A stretch of DNA of 64,000 bases from Bacteroides caccae (GTDB taxonomy: Bacteria > Bacteroidota > Bacteroidia > Bacteroidales > Bacteroidaceae). The stretch spans positions 992,001 through 1,056,000 of the forward strand of contig NZ_CP022412.2 in assembly GCF_002222615.2 (NCBI RefSeq). Direction: 5' to 3'. A program made the translations under genes and the position numbers. Numbering within the stretch: position 1 is the first letter of the stretch; each line of letters opens with the position of its first letter. This document shows positions 53,802 to 63,847 of the stretch, in pieces. The notes beneath the pieces were generated by a model. It was not told the DNA's origin. It made no database searches and saw only the letters and a program-made list of their open reading frames with translations.

Positions 53802-55736
53802 ATGAAAAAGATAGCAAAATTTTTAATCGTATTGGGAATGATGGGGCAACTTAGTTCTTGCGATTATCTAGACATTGTCCCCGATGAACGTGCACAAGAA
53901 TCGGATACTTGGAAGACGGAAGGTGCGGTAAGAGGATATCTCTATTCTTGTTATGGCTATTTACCGGCTAACAGAACTTTCGGTAACAGTTATTGGCTTG
54001 CGGAAGAACTCACAGCTGTTACCAAAGAATTGTTTACCACTTTCAAATACGGTTATTATAGTCCTGTCAGTTTGGGATTTACTAGTAATACATGGTCTAC
54101 TATTTGGAATGGTATTCATCAATGCTACATGTTCCAAGAAAGCTTGAAACAAGTGTCCAACGAATATGTAACAGACGAAATGAAAAAACAATATTTGGCA
54201 GAGTCTAATTTTTTGATAGCTTATTATCATTTCTTGTCTATGCGTTCGTATGGTCCGACCATGATTATTCGCAGTGTTATAGATTTAGAAACACCCATTA
54301 GTGGTTTTCCCGAACGTAGTAGTATAGACGAAGTAGTGGCCTTTATTAACGAAAAATTGGATGAAGCAATGTCTGAAGGCGGACTACCTACTACATGGAG
54401 TGGAAAAGATTATGGTCGTGCCACACGTCTTGCAGCATTAGCATTGAAATCCAGAGTTTACCTCTATGCTGCTTCACCGCTCTATAATGGAAACACAGAA
54501 ATGTATGCCGATTTCCGTAGTCCGTTAGATGGACGTCAGTTAATAGCTCAAGAGAAAAGTCAAGCAAAATGGGAAATAAGTGCTACCCAAACAAAGTATG
54601 CAATTGATGAAGTGGAAAAAGCTAAATTCCATCTCTATCACGATGCGGATGCCGGTGAACCAAGTGATGCTAAACCGGGACTTCCCAATAAAGCACAACG
54701 AAGATTGAGATATACCAATATCGACAATCAGACAGGGAATAATCCGGAAATTATTTGGGCTGACACACGTAATGATGACTATTATGGAATACAGCGTCGC
54801 TGTCCGCCTCGTCAGACGCTCGGTGGTAAGTTTGCTGGTATCAGTATGACTAACTGTCCTACTTTGCAAACCATTGAAGCATTTTACACTAAAAACGGGC
54901 TTCCAATAAATAAGGATAAAACGTTCGACTATGACGAACGTTATGAATATATTAGTGCTCCGGAAAATTGTGATGGAAACAATTATGAGGATCTTGTGAA
55001 ATATGCTAATTTTACTCCTAGTAGTGATAAGGTAATGCGTCTTTGCACCGATCGTGAGCCCCGATTTTATGCGTGGACTACCTATCATAATGGATATTTT
55101 GAATTTGGTAAATATAACAATGAAGAAATTAGTGCTGATCCGGCTAAGCGTGCTATCAGAATCCATTTGTTGAGAGATGATCCTCATGGTCGTGGTAATC
55201 GTACCGATCAGGAGTATTCTATTTCTGGATTTGGAAATAAAAAGGGTGTTGTACCGTCCGCTGAATGGAATGTAATAGAATATCCATTTCCGTTATTCCG
55301 TCTTGCAGAGCTTTATTTAAACTATGCTGAAGCTTTAGTTGAGTTGGATCGTTTATCCGAAGCTAAAGTATATTTGGATAAAGTACGCGAACGTGCCGGT
55401 ATTCCTAGTGTAGATGAGGCTTGGGATAAGTATTCTACTAATCCTGGTTACCAAAACACTCAAGAGGGGATGCGAGAGATTGTACGTGCAGAACGTATGA
55501 ACGAGTTATATTTAGAAGGTCATAAATTCTTCGATATTCGTCGTTGGAAAATAGCAGAGCAACATTGTGGAATGCCCGATCGCGGACTGAATACTAATGC
55601 TACTAAGGTGGAAGATTTTACTCCGATGGATCTTCCATTACCGCGAAATTTCCATAAGGGACAATATCTAATGCCAATTCCTTATCAGGAAATTAACAAA
55701 TGCCCGCATATTGTGCAAAACCCTTACTATAATTAA
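53802..55736 (+). CDS. SusD/RagB-family substrate-binding lipoprotein (locus 2)
   Basis: A 644-residue lipoprotein with lipobox (GQLSSC, then DYLDIVPDERAQ). The core has ESNFLIAYYHFLSMRSYGP and RATRLAALALKSRVYLYAASPLYNG, and the C-terminal RAERMNELYLEGHKFFDIRRWKIAE signature (in parts). It is larger than the SusD at 21134, which is usual for those that bind bulky polymers. It lids the SusC encoded just upstream. A long hairpin lies after its stop. Confidence 0.95.
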   Translation: MKKIAKFLIVLGMMGQLSSCDYLDIVPDERAQESDTWKTEGAVRGYLYSCYGYLPANRTFGNSYWLAEELTAVTKELFTTFKYGYYSPVSLGFTSNTWSTIWNGIHQCYMFQESLKQVSNEYVTDEMKKQYLAESNFLIAYYHFLSMRSYGPTMIIRSVIDLETPISGFPERSSIDEVVAFINEKLDEAMSEGGLPTTWSGKDYGRATRLAALALKSRVYLYAASPLYNGNTEMYADFRSPLDGRQLIAQEKSQAKWEISATQTKYAIDEVEKAKFHLYHDADAGEPSDAKPGLPNKAQRRLRYTNIDNQTGNNPEIIWADTRNDDYYGIQRRCPPRQTLGGKFAGISMTNCPTLQTIEAFYTKNGLPINKDKTFDYDERYEYISAPENCDGNNYEDLVKYANFTPSSDKVMRLCTDREPRFYAWTTYHNGYFEFGKYNNEEISADPAKRAIRIHLLRDDPHGRGNRTDQEYSISGFGNKKGVVPSAEWNVIEYPFPLFRLAELYLNYAEALVELDRLSEAKVYLDKVRERAGIPSVDEAWDKYSTNPGYQNTQEGMREIVRAERMNELYLEGHKFFDIRRWKIAEQHCGMPDRGLNTNATKVEDFTPMDLPLPRNFHKGQYLMPIPYQEINKCPHIVQNPYYN

Positions 55737-55743
55737 AGAAAAA

Positions 55744-55782
55744 GCTTTCTCTCTCATGTCTATTAGGGATGAGGGGGAAGGC
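55744..55782 (+). promoter_or_regulatory. Intra-operon RNA hairpin between susD and the M60 gene
   Basis: In RNA, 55744-55757 (GCTTTCTCTCTCAT) pairs fully with 55769-55782 (ATGAGGGGGAAGGC) over 14 positions, four of them G-U, around an 11-base loop. No T tract follows, so it is not a standard terminator. It may set mRNA stability between the transport genes and the enzymes. Confidence 0.6.
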
Positions 55783-55816
55783 AAATAAAGTATCTAATAC
55801 AGAAAGAAAATATACT

Positions 55817-58648
55817 ATGAAGAGTAATTTATTAAAAAAAATAGCTGGTTGGGTTATAATGGTGTTCTTTGGGATGACTATATTAACTGGCTGTGACGAT
55901 TATAATTTTGATATACCGCTCACTCCGTTTTTGCTCTTAGACAGCTACAATGTGAACTTTGACCAAAACAGTGGAGAACGGATACTGGAGGTTCGTTGTA
56001 ACGAAGAATGGACTGTAGAATTGAGCAAAGAACTACAAGGCTGGTGTAGTGTGACTCGTAATGAAGATGACAATTTGATTGTAAGTGTTATTTTGAGTGA
56101 AGACAAATATGTGCGTAGAGGTGAATTCTATGTAAAGGCATTTTCTCAAACAGATACTGTACGTGTAGCGCAGTTAGGTTACCAACAAGCTATTTTGGTA
56201 TCTCCTCAGAACATGAATATCGATGCTGCCGGAGATAAAGTATTGGTGGAAGTAACTTCGAATGTAGACTATATTATTACCCTCCCCGATTGGATAATAA
56301 AAGAGACTCAACCTGATACCCGTGCTCCGCAGGAAACTGTTACCAAACAATACCTCTTTAAAATAGAGAGTAACAAGGGAGCAAAACGTATGGGTGAAAT
56401 TGTGTTTGCCGATAGTGATGAAATGTCCGACTTGGAGCCAACCGTTATTAATGTGGTGCAAAAAGGACTGGATGTTTACGAACCTGTTGCACCTGAAGAG
56501 GGCAACGATATTCAACTGTTTCCCAACAGTGCGGAAGGTGATGGTGGTGTGCCCGGTGGAAATTATGATGCAACTTTCGATAATGATTTGACTACCGAAT
56601 GGCAAGCGAATTGGAAAGCTCCAATAGGATTGGTATATCCTCAGTATATTGAATATACTTTTGATGAACCGGTAGATTTGGACTACATCATTTATCATTG
56701 TACCTATTCTGCTAATCGTTTTAAAGATGTGAAGATTGAAGTGTTGACCGATGTTAATAAAACACGTAGTGCAGAATATGTGAAAGTATACGAAGGGACA
56801 TTTGATAACGCCAACTCTACACGTGCAGACTTCAATGCTTCCCAAAGCAATGTGACAAAGGTAAAATTTACTATCAGTACTTGCTATAATATGAGCAAAC
56901 CATTGCGGTGTCAAGAAATGCAGTTCTTCCAAAAAGATCCCAATGCTTTCAAATATGATGAACTGTTTACTGATATCGCTTGCACTGACTTGAAGCCTAC
57001 CGTCACCGAAGAGGATATTTTGAATTGTAAGAGTTCATTTTACAAGACTTTGGCTTGGTTTATGTATAATAATGAGTACCAACGTGAGTTCCGTATTGCC
57101 AACTATAAGGCTTATCCGCATCCTGATATCGATGCTGCTGTTAATAAAACAGCTAAATATAGTTTACTTGATAATCCAACAGGAATCTTTGTTCCTGCCG
57201 GAGAGAACTTGGTAGTAATGGCCGATTTGAATGGATTGGATAAAGTGAATATCCGTGTACAGAATCTCGACAAACCAGGACAAGATGGATTTGGAGGAAC
57301 GGAATATACCATTGTAAACGGTGTTAATACTATTAGCATTAAAGAGAAAGGACTTGTGTATGTGATGTATCACAAAGATGATTATGAAAATGCCCCTGAA
57401 ATCACTCTGCATTTTGCATCGGGTAAGGTAAATGGATATTACGATAGTCAAAATCCAAAACTGAAAGGACGTTGGAAAGAGTTACTCAATAATAGTGTAG
57501 ATACTCACTTTGATGTGATAGGTAAATATGTGCATCTTACGTTTACTACGCGCAGTTTCTTGAATTATACTAAGGATGTAGATAACCTGATTAACCTTTA
57601 TGATGATATGATTTATCGTCAGCAAGAGTTCTTGGGATTGGAAAAGTATGATCGTATGTTTCATAATCGTAGTTATTTCCATGTCCATTATAATAGTGGC
57701 TCATTTATGTATGCTACCGATTATCATACAGCCTACATTGAAAGTAGTTTGAATTATCTGGCTGATGAGACCCAAATGGCGGCCAATTGTTGGGGACCTG
57801 CACACGAATTGGGACATATTCATCAAACTCGTCCGGGATTGAAATGGCATGGCATGACAGAGGTAACAAACAACATTACTGCCATTTATGTACAAACTAA
57901 GGTCTACAACGAGCCGTCACGTTTGACTGTTCAGGATCGTTATGTGTCGGCTTTCAATAGCATTATGGCAGGTCAAAAGGCACATAATGCCGAAAGCGAT
58001 GTATTCAACAAATTAGTTCCGTTCTGGCAATTGGAACTCTACTTTGGCGAAGTGAAAGGAAACACTCCGATGAAACGGACCGATCACGGAGGTTTCTATG
58101 CAGACATCTATGAGAAAGTACGTACCACAGCTAATCCGACAACCGATGGTTTGTGCCAACTCGAATTTGTTTATAATAGTTGCGTATCGGCTGGTATGGA
58201 CTTGACTGGTTTCTTTGAGAAGTGGGGATTCTTATCACCCATCGATATGATGATTGGTGATTATACCAACAAACAATTCACCATCACTGAAACAGAGATA
58301 GCCAATGTAAGAAATCGTATCGTTGCCTTGGGATTACCTAAATGTACAGATGCTGTAGAATATATTGTAGATAACACCGTAGATATCTTCAAGGATAAGA
58401 AGAATGTTATAGCCGGTATAGCTTCATATCAAGAAGAAACCAACGATGAAGGAATCACCACTTCTACTATTACCGTTAATAACTGGCAAAATGTAGTAGC
58501 TTTCGAAGTGCTCAATGCCGACAATAAACTTATTTGTGTATTTGAAGGTAGTAAGAAATCCTATAAGATGAATACTGCTTGGGAAAATGGATATAAGTTG
58601 ATGGCCGTACAATATGATGGTAGTCGTATAGCCGCTTCTATTAAATAA
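55817..58648 (+). CDS. M60-like (enhancin/mucinase type) zinc metallopeptidase lipoprotein with BACON and discoidin-like domains
   Basis: A 943-residue lipoprotein. The frame is open from 55769, but the ATG at 55817 (MKSNLLKKIAGWVIMVFFGM) starts a lipoprotein signal with lipobox (ILTGC). Next come a BACON-type beta-sandwich pair (about 40-210), a discoidin-like domain (about 220-370; YDATFDNDLTTEWQANW) and the peptidase (about 380-800). The zinc site HELGH lies at residues 663-667 with the third ligand Glu in MTEVTNN, the M60 pattern HExxH...E. M60 peptidases cut O-glycosylated mucin-type proteins, and BACON domains may bind them. It is the larger of two M60 genes in the operon. Confidence 0.93.
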   Translation: MKSNLLKKIAGWVIMVFFGMTILTGCDDYNFDIPLTPFLLLDSYNVNFDQNSGERILEVRCNEEWTVELSKELQGWCSVTRNEDDNLIVSVILSEDKYVRRGEFYVKAFSQTDTVRVAQLGYQQAILVSPQNMNIDAAGDKVLVEVTSNVDYIITLPDWIIKETQPDTRAPQETVTKQYLFKIESNKGAKRMGEIVFADSDEMSDLEPTVINVVQKGLDVYEPVAPEEGNDIQLFPNSAEGDGGVPGGNYDATFDNDLTTEWQANWKAPIGLVYPQYIEYTFDEPVDLDYIIYHCTYSANRFKDVKIEVLTDVNKTRSAEYVKVYEGTFDNANSTRADFNASQSNVTKVKFTISTCYNMSKPLRCQEMQFFQKDPNAFKYDELFTDIACTDLKPTVTEEDILNCKSSFYKTLAWFMYNNEYQREFRIANYKAYPHPDIDAAVNKTAKYSLLDNPTGIFVPAGENLVVMADLNGLDKVNIRVQNLDKPGQDGFGGTEYTIVNGVNTISIKEKGLVYVMYHKDDYENAPEITLHFASGKVNGYYDSQNPKLKGRWKELLNNSVDTHFDVIGKYVHLTFTTRSFLNYTKDVDNLINLYDDMIYRQQEFLGLEKYDRMFHNRSYFHVHYNSGSFMYATDYHTAYIESSLNYLADETQMAANCWGPAHELGHIHQTRPGLKWHGMTEVTNNITAIYVQTKVYNEPSRLTVQDRYVSAFNSIMAGQKAHNAESDVFNKLVPFWQLELYFGEVKGNTPMKRTDHGGFYADIYEKVRTTANPTTDGLCQLEFVYNSCVSAGMDLTGFFEKWGFLSPIDMMIGDYTNKQFTITETEIANVRNRIVALGLPKCTDAVEYIVDNTVDIFKDKKNVIAGIASYQEETNDEGITTSTITVNNWQNVVAFEVLNADNKLICVFEGSKKSYKMNTAWENGYKLMAVQYDGSRIAASIK

Positions 58649-58757
58649 AATAGAGGCGCTATTTGAAATGAAGGCTGCTTATTTTAGCACAACCTGTTAG
58701 AATAGGCGGTCTTTTATTTATCTTTGTATATAAATTAATCTTTATTACGTTATAAAT

Positions 58758-60290
58758 ATGAAACAACTTCGCAAGTGGACAGTGGCTGCCTTTTGTAGTT
58801 TGGCGGGGGTACTCTATGCGCAAACACCCTCTTACTCCACCTATCAAGTAAACAAGGACCTTACTAACTTTACTGATTGGACAGCATCATCTCTGTCTAA
58901 GAACTTTAAAGACAAACATTTGAAAGGCATGGAATCCCAGCTAATGAAGCAATTGGCCGAGAAAATGCTGAGAGGTGATTATAACTCGGCCTACTTGTTA
59001 CAGAGTTATAAGCCTATACCCTCAAATAAGGTACTGGAGCAACAACTCAAACTCACCAACGGATACAGTCGTTACGAAAACATTACCGGGGTCTATTTGG
59101 AAGCTGGAGAAAATGTAGTATTGGTGGGTGACCTTCACGGACGCACCGTAGGACTGCTCATTCCAGACTGGATGCGTCAACCGACTCTAGGCTATCAACC
59201 GACAAAAGACCCCGAAGGCTGGGGACTGAAAAAACAAGAGATACTGTTACACGAAGGTGTGAACGTAATCAATGTGAAGAAAGCCGGTAATGTGTATGTA
59301 GACTATTTCGCGGATGACCCCGACACTGCACCGGCAGTTACCATTCACTTTGTAACTGGGAAGGTAAATGGGTACTTTGACGCTACTGTACAGAGTAACG
59401 AAGACTGGAACCGTCTATTAGATAATGCGGTCAGCCCTGTTATGGATGTGAAGGGGAAATATATTCAACTAGCATACCCTGTGGAGCAATTAAAAAAGTT
59501 GACTTATGGCAAAGGCAAGGAACTGGCTGAGAATTATGACAAGGTAATGCAGGTACAATACGATTTCTCGGGTGCCACGAAATATAATCGTATACCAAAG
59601 AAGCGTATTCTGGCGCGTGTCAACTTTAACTATTTTATGTTTCGCGATGGTGACGGTGTAGCTTTTGAGGGTACAGATGGCACTATGAAGGCAGCGATAG
59701 GTCCGGAAGTGACAACTAACTGGGGTATTCATCATGAGATAGGACACGTGATGCAGATGCGTCCTTGGCTTACTTGGGGAGGAATGACAGAAGTGAGTAA
59801 TAATCTTTTCTCCATGTATGGTACTATGAGTTTGGGTGATTCCAGCCGTTTGAGTAAGCGTCATATTTATGAGGTTGCTTTTAGTAAAGTACTTAATGCG
59901 CCAGAAAAGCAGTTTATCATGTGTGTGAAGGATCCTTTCCATAAGTTGATACCCTTCTGGCAAATTCAAATCTATGCCGATAAGATTGGTTATAAGGATT
60001 TCTATGCCGACCTGATGGAGCATTTACGTAACCAACCTCATAAAGGGGCAGGTAATGCATCTATTCATAATATGTATGAATATATTAAGCTTTGCTGTGA
60101 TTTCCTGAAAACAGATCTTACGGACTTTTTCGATGCGTGGGGGTTCTTTCAGACCGGAAAATTTCACGTAGGCGATTATGGTAACTATGATTTTGAGGTC
60201 ACTCCCAAGATGATTGAGGAAACAAAGCACTACATTGCTTCTAAAAACTATCCGAAACCGAGTATGGATGTGACAAAATTGACAGATTAG
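58758..60290 (+). CDS. M60-like zinc metallopeptidase (second copy)
   Basis: A 510-residue exported peptidase with a plain signal peptide (LRKWTVAAFCSLAGVLYA) and no accessory domains. The zinc motif HEIGH lies at residues 326-330 with the third ligand in MTEVSNN, and the flanking DDPDTAPAVTIHFVTGKVNGYFD matches the same region of the larger M60 protein. It is a stand-alone catalytic version of its neighbour, perhaps periplasmic while the other is on the surface. A TATCTTTG element at 58729-58736 may be an internal promoter. Confidence 0.92.
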   Translation: MKQLRKWTVAAFCSLAGVLYAQTPSYSTYQVNKDLTNFTDWTASSLSKNFKDKHLKGMESQLMKQLAEKMLRGDYNSAYLLQSYKPIPSNKVLEQQLKLTNGYSRYENITGVYLEAGENVVLVGDLHGRTVGLLIPDWMRQPTLGYQPTKDPEGWGLKKQEILLHEGVNVINVKKAGNVYVDYFADDPDTAPAVTIHFVTGKVNGYFDATVQSNEDWNRLLDNAVSPVMDVKGKYIQLAYPVEQLKKLTYGKGKELAENYDKVMQVQYDFSGATKYNRIPKKRILARVNFNYFMFRDGDGVAFEGTDGTMKAAIGPEVTTNWGIHHEIGHVMQMRPWLTWGGMTEVSNNLFSMYGTMSLGDSSRLSKRHIYEVAFSKVLNAPEKQFIMCVKDPFHKLIPFWQIQIYADKIGYKDFYADLMEHLRNQPHKGAGNASIHNMYEYIKLCCDFLKTDLTDFFDAWGFFQTGKFHVGDYGNYDFEVTPKMIEETKHYIASKNYPKPSMDVTKLTD

Positions 60291-60342
60291 TTTTTGTATG
60301 ACATAAAAACAATTCACGGGAGTTGCATTTAATTCTTTCAAT

Positions 60343-62184
60343 ATGAGAAATCTATTTTTTAATTCGATTGCAAATATGGGCAGATGCACTGTTGTTGTAT
60401 TCATGTTGCTTTTTGTTTGCAATATGTATGGTCAGCAACGCTTTCTTTCCAATCACCCTCGCTTGCTGTTCACTGGTGCAGAAGAAGCTGCTGTGAAGCA
60501 GTTGATACAAAACAATCGGCTTGCCGGTGAGTTGGCGGAGTTCTTGAAAGCGAAAGCGGATACATTGGTGATTACTCCGCAGAAACCTTATTTAAAGGAT
60601 AAATATGGTAATATATTGTGGACATCCCGATCCTATGTGAACCGCTTGGGTACGCTTGCATTAGCTTACCGTCTTTACGGTGAGCGGAAATACTTGGATG
60701 CCGCCAACGAGGCTTTATTGTGGGTGTGTAACTATCCCGACTGGGATCCACCTCACTATTTGGATACTGCGGAAATGGCAACTGCCGTAGCTATTGCTTA
60801 TGACTGGTTGTATGATGCGCTGCCTACTTCGACTAAAGACTTGGTAAAGAAATGTTTGTACGAACGTGCCATTGTTCGTGTGTTGCGTGAATACGAAAAG
60901 GGTAGCTTGGGAAGTTGGGCGAAACGAGAAACCAATTGGAACGTGGTATGTAACACTGGTATGGTGCTGGCCGCTTTGGGTATTGCAGAAGATTATCCGA
61001 AAGAGGCCGCTGTCATTCTTGATAATGCTGCCAAGTATATGCCCAACTGCCTGAAACATTTTGCTCCGGATGGCGTATGCTATGAGGGCCCTGCTTATTG
61101 GGGATATACTACCAGTTATTTAACTCTCTACCTAAAGGCGGTGGCTGATAATGACAATGGAAAGGGAGGTATAGCACAACTACCCGGCTTGGAGCGCACG
61201 GCGCTTTATCAAAAACGGACACTTACTCCGTCCGGTCGTCTTTTTAATTTCGGTAATGCGGGGGCTGATGCTCAAAATTCTCCGGCATTTTTCTTATTCA
61301 GCCGTATGTATAACCAACCTGAAGTGGCTGAATGGTATCGGGAAAAGTTAAAATTGACCATGCAGGATAATTTACTTCTACATCAGCTTTTCTTTCTGTC
61401 ACTTCCTTGGTTTGACAATGCTTCACCTAAAAAAGTGGAGAAAATACCTGCTTTAGAAATATACCACAACACAATTAATGATATAATAGTTTTCAATGGG
61501 AATAGAAATAAGAAAGGTTCTCTATTTTTGATAGCCAAGGGTGGAGAACCTCGTCAAGCGCATCAACATTTGGATGGAGGTACATTCATTGTTGAAAGCA
61601 ATGGGGTTTGTTGGACAGAGGATCTGGGAGCTGATGATTATGCCCTACCGGGATTTTGGGACGGACGTCCTGACGGACAACGTTGGAAGTATTTCCGTAA
61701 TAACAATTTTTCCCATAATACGTTGAGTATCGACCATAAGATTCAGTATGCCAATGGCGAGGCATTTGTTTGCGAAGAGCATACAGATGCGAAGCAGCCT
61801 TCTGTAAAGCTGGATATGACTACTCTATACAAAGATCAGGCTTCTTCTGTATTCCGCACGTTCAAATTGTTAAATGATTACACAATAGAGATAATGGATG
61901 AAGTGGACTTACTCAGCCCGCAGTCTATAGTCTCATGGATAGCTTCCACCAAGGCACAAGTGGAAGTAAAAGAGAACCGGGTACGCTTGACGCATGAAGG
62001 CAAACATTTTTATATGGAAATCATCGCTCCGGCAGGAGCTACCTTTAAAACTTATCCGGCAAAGAATACCTATAAGGGTGAATATCCCATTGAAGGTTAC
62101 AATATGTTGGAGGCAGAATGTGGATTGGAAGGTGGTAAAGGAAAGGTTGTGGTGCGTATGAGCAGTAAAAGAAATATGAGATAG
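60343..62184 (+). CDS. Heparinase II/III-like polysaccharide lyase
   Basis: A 613-residue exported protein with a signal peptide (CTVVVFMLLFVCNMYG). The N-terminal half is an alpha/alpha toroid (LAYRLYGERKYLDAANEALL, AIAYDWLYDALP, KRETNWNVVCNTG). The C-terminal half is a beta-sandwich with GGEPRQAHQHLDGGTFIVES, the heparinase II/III motif. Enzymes of this class cleave uronic-acid polysaccharides by elimination and leave unsaturated ends, the substrate of GH88. Whether the target is heparan, chondroitin, hyaluronan or an alginate-like chain cannot be told. A DUF4962-type lyase is an alternative name. Confidence 0.78.
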   Translation: MRNLFFNSIANMGRCTVVVFMLLFVCNMYGQQRFLSNHPRLLFTGAEEAAVKQLIQNNRLAGELAEFLKAKADTLVITPQKPYLKDKYGNILWTSRSYVNRLGTLALAYRLYGERKYLDAANEALLWVCNYPDWDPPHYLDTAEMATAVAIAYDWLYDALPTSTKDLVKKCLYERAIVRVLREYEKGSLGSWAKRETNWNVVCNTGMVLAALGIAEDYPKEAAVILDNAAKYMPNCLKHFAPDGVCYEGPAYWGYTTSYLTLYLKAVADNDNGKGGIAQLPGLERTALYQKRTLTPSGRLFNFGNAGADAQNSPAFFLFSRMYNQPEVAEWYREKLKLTMQDNLLLHQLFFLSLPWFDNASPKKVEKIPALEIYHNTINDIIVFNGNRNKKGSLFLIAKGGEPRQAHQHLDGGTFIVESNGVCWTEDLGADDYALPGFWDGRPDGQRWKYFRNNNFSHNTLSIDHKIQYANGEAFVCEEHTDAKQPSVKLDMTTLYKDQASSVFRTFKLLNDYTIEIMDEVDLLSPQSIVSWIASTKAQVEVKENRVRLTHEGKHFYMEIIAPAGATFKTYPAKNTYKGEYPIEGYNMLEAECGLEGGKGKVVVRMSSKRNMR

Positions 62185-62216
62185 CCTACTAAGAATAATT
62201 TAATTAATAATTACGT

Positions 62217-63761
62217 ATGAAAATAACAAATTTTTTAGCATTGGGCATATGCCTCTTGTTTGGTTCATGTACAATGCAGAAATCTACTGTACAAGTCAAC
62301 GACAAGGGTACGGAATGGGAGTGGAATAAAGGAACAATTGTAGTGAAAACTCCCGAACGACCTGCCGGACAAGAGAGTGTCATCGGGTTGGCTCTTCCTA
62401 AGATGGAAGTAGTTCGTGTGGGATTTGTAGGGTTAGGTATGCGTGGGCCGGGTGCTGTGTCACGTTTCACTTACATTCCTGGCACACAGATTGTAGCACT
62501 GTGCGACTATGAAAAGGAGCGTGCTGAGAAGTGTCAAAAGTATCTGAAAGAAGCTTCTTTACCAAAAGCAGCTGTTTACTCGGGTGATAAAGGTTACGAA
62601 GAATTGTGTAAACGCGATGATATTGATCTGGTTTATATTGCAACCGACTGGTTGCATCATTTTCCTGTGGCGAAATGCGCATTGGAGAATGGCAAAAACG
62701 TAGCGATTGAAGTTCCTTCGGCTATGAACCTGAAAGAATGTTGGGAACTGGTTGATCTTAGTGAGAAGAACCGTAAGCACTGCATGATTTTGGAGAACTG
62801 TTGTTATGACTGGTTTGAGATGAATACCTTAAATATGGCACAACATGGAGTGTTTGGTGAGGTAATTCGCGCGCAGGGTGCCTATATTCATAATCTTGCT
62901 CCTTTCTGGAAGCATTATTGGAAGAAAGGTGAGGATGACAAATTGGGCTGGCGTTTGGATTATAATATGCGTCATCGTGGCGATGTATATGCTACTCATG
63001 GTCTTGGTCCGGTGGCGCAGGCCCTCAATATTCATCGTGGTGACCGTATGGAGACTTTAGTAGCAATGGACACCAAATCGGTCGTAGGTAAGGACTTGGT
63101 GAAAGAAAATGCCGATTCTGTTTGTAATAGTTTCCGTAATGGTGACCACACTACTACTTTGATTCGTACCGCTAATGGTAAGGTTATCGAAATCCAGCAT
63201 AACGTGATGACTCCGCAACCCTACAACCGCCTTTATCAACTGACGGGTACTAAGGGTTTTGCCAATAAATATCCTATTCAAGGGTACGCCCTTGATGCAG
63301 AGCAGTTGAAGGCTTCCGGCGTTCAGCCTAAGGTGGACGACTTGAATTCACATGGCTTCATGCCGAGAGAGGAGATGGTAGCTTTAGTAGAGAAGTATCA
63401 ACATCCTATCCTGAAAAAGTATGGTGAGATGGCGAAAGAGGTAGGCGGCCATGGTGGTATGGATTTCATTATGGACAGCCGTTTGGTTTACTGCTTGCAG
63501 AATGGTCTTCCGTTGGATATGGACGTTTATGATTTGGCAGAATGGTGCTGCTTGGCAGAGTTGGGTGAACTCTCTATGGACAATGGTTGTGCTGCTGTTA
63601 CGTTTCCCGATTTTACCCGTGGTGAATGGAATAAGGTGAAAGGATATAGACACGCTTATGCTGCTCCTGCTGACGAGGAAGCAGCGATGGAAAAAGCGAA
63701 GGCTTTCACTAGCAAATTGAAAGAACAAGGCGCCAAAGAATGGGCAGCAACCGAAGAATAA
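62217..63761 (+). CDS. Gfo/Idh/MocA-fold lipoprotein, GH109-like (alpha-N-acetylgalactosaminidase type)
   Basis: A 514-residue protein with a lipoprotein signal (ALGICLLFGSC) and a Rossmann NAD site (VGFVGLGMRGPGAVS). The landmarks of GH109 follow: EVPSAMNLKECWELVDLSEKNRKHCMILENCCYD, in which the EVP and NCCY segments are typical, and the ATHGLGPVAQALNI segment with the His expected at the active site. GH109 uses bound NAD to remove terminal alpha-GalNAc, as found on Tn-antigen mucin. It is exported, unlike most Gfo/Idh dehydrogenases, which supports a hydrolase role. It is the last gene of the operon. Confidence 0.85.
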   Translation: MKITNFLALGICLLFGSCTMQKSTVQVNDKGTEWEWNKGTIVVKTPERPAGQESVIGLALPKMEVVRVGFVGLGMRGPGAVSRFTYIPGTQIVALCDYEKERAEKCQKYLKEASLPKAAVYSGDKGYEELCKRDDIDLVYIATDWLHHFPVAKCALENGKNVAIEVPSAMNLKECWELVDLSEKNRKHCMILENCCYDWFEMNTLNMAQHGVFGEVIRAQGAYIHNLAPFWKHYWKKGEDDKLGWRLDYNMRHRGDVYATHGLGPVAQALNIHRGDRMETLVAMDTKSVVGKDLVKENADSVCNSFRNGDHTTTLIRTANGKVIEIQHNVMTPQPYNRLYQLTGTKGFANKYPIQGYALDAEQLKASGVQPKVDDLNSHGFMPREEMVALVEKYQHPILKKYGEMAKEVGGHGGMDFIMDSRLVYCLQNGLPLDMDVYDLAEWCCLAELGELSMDNGCAAVTFPDFTRGEWNKVKGYRHAYAAPADEEAAMEKAKAFTSKLKEQGAKEWAATEE

Positions 63762-63811
63762 AATAAAATTTAAAAAACATGTAATCAATAGGCTCAGGGT
63801 ATCAAAGAGTG

Positions 63812-63847
63812 AATCCCGTTCAGCAACAATAGCAGAACGGGATTTTT
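63812..63847 (+). terminator. Terminator of locus 2
   Basis: AATCCCGTTC (63812-63821) pairs with GAACGGGATT (63835-63844) over 10 positions and is followed by further T on the plus strand. It separates the operon from the convergent regulator gene. Confidence 0.8.
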
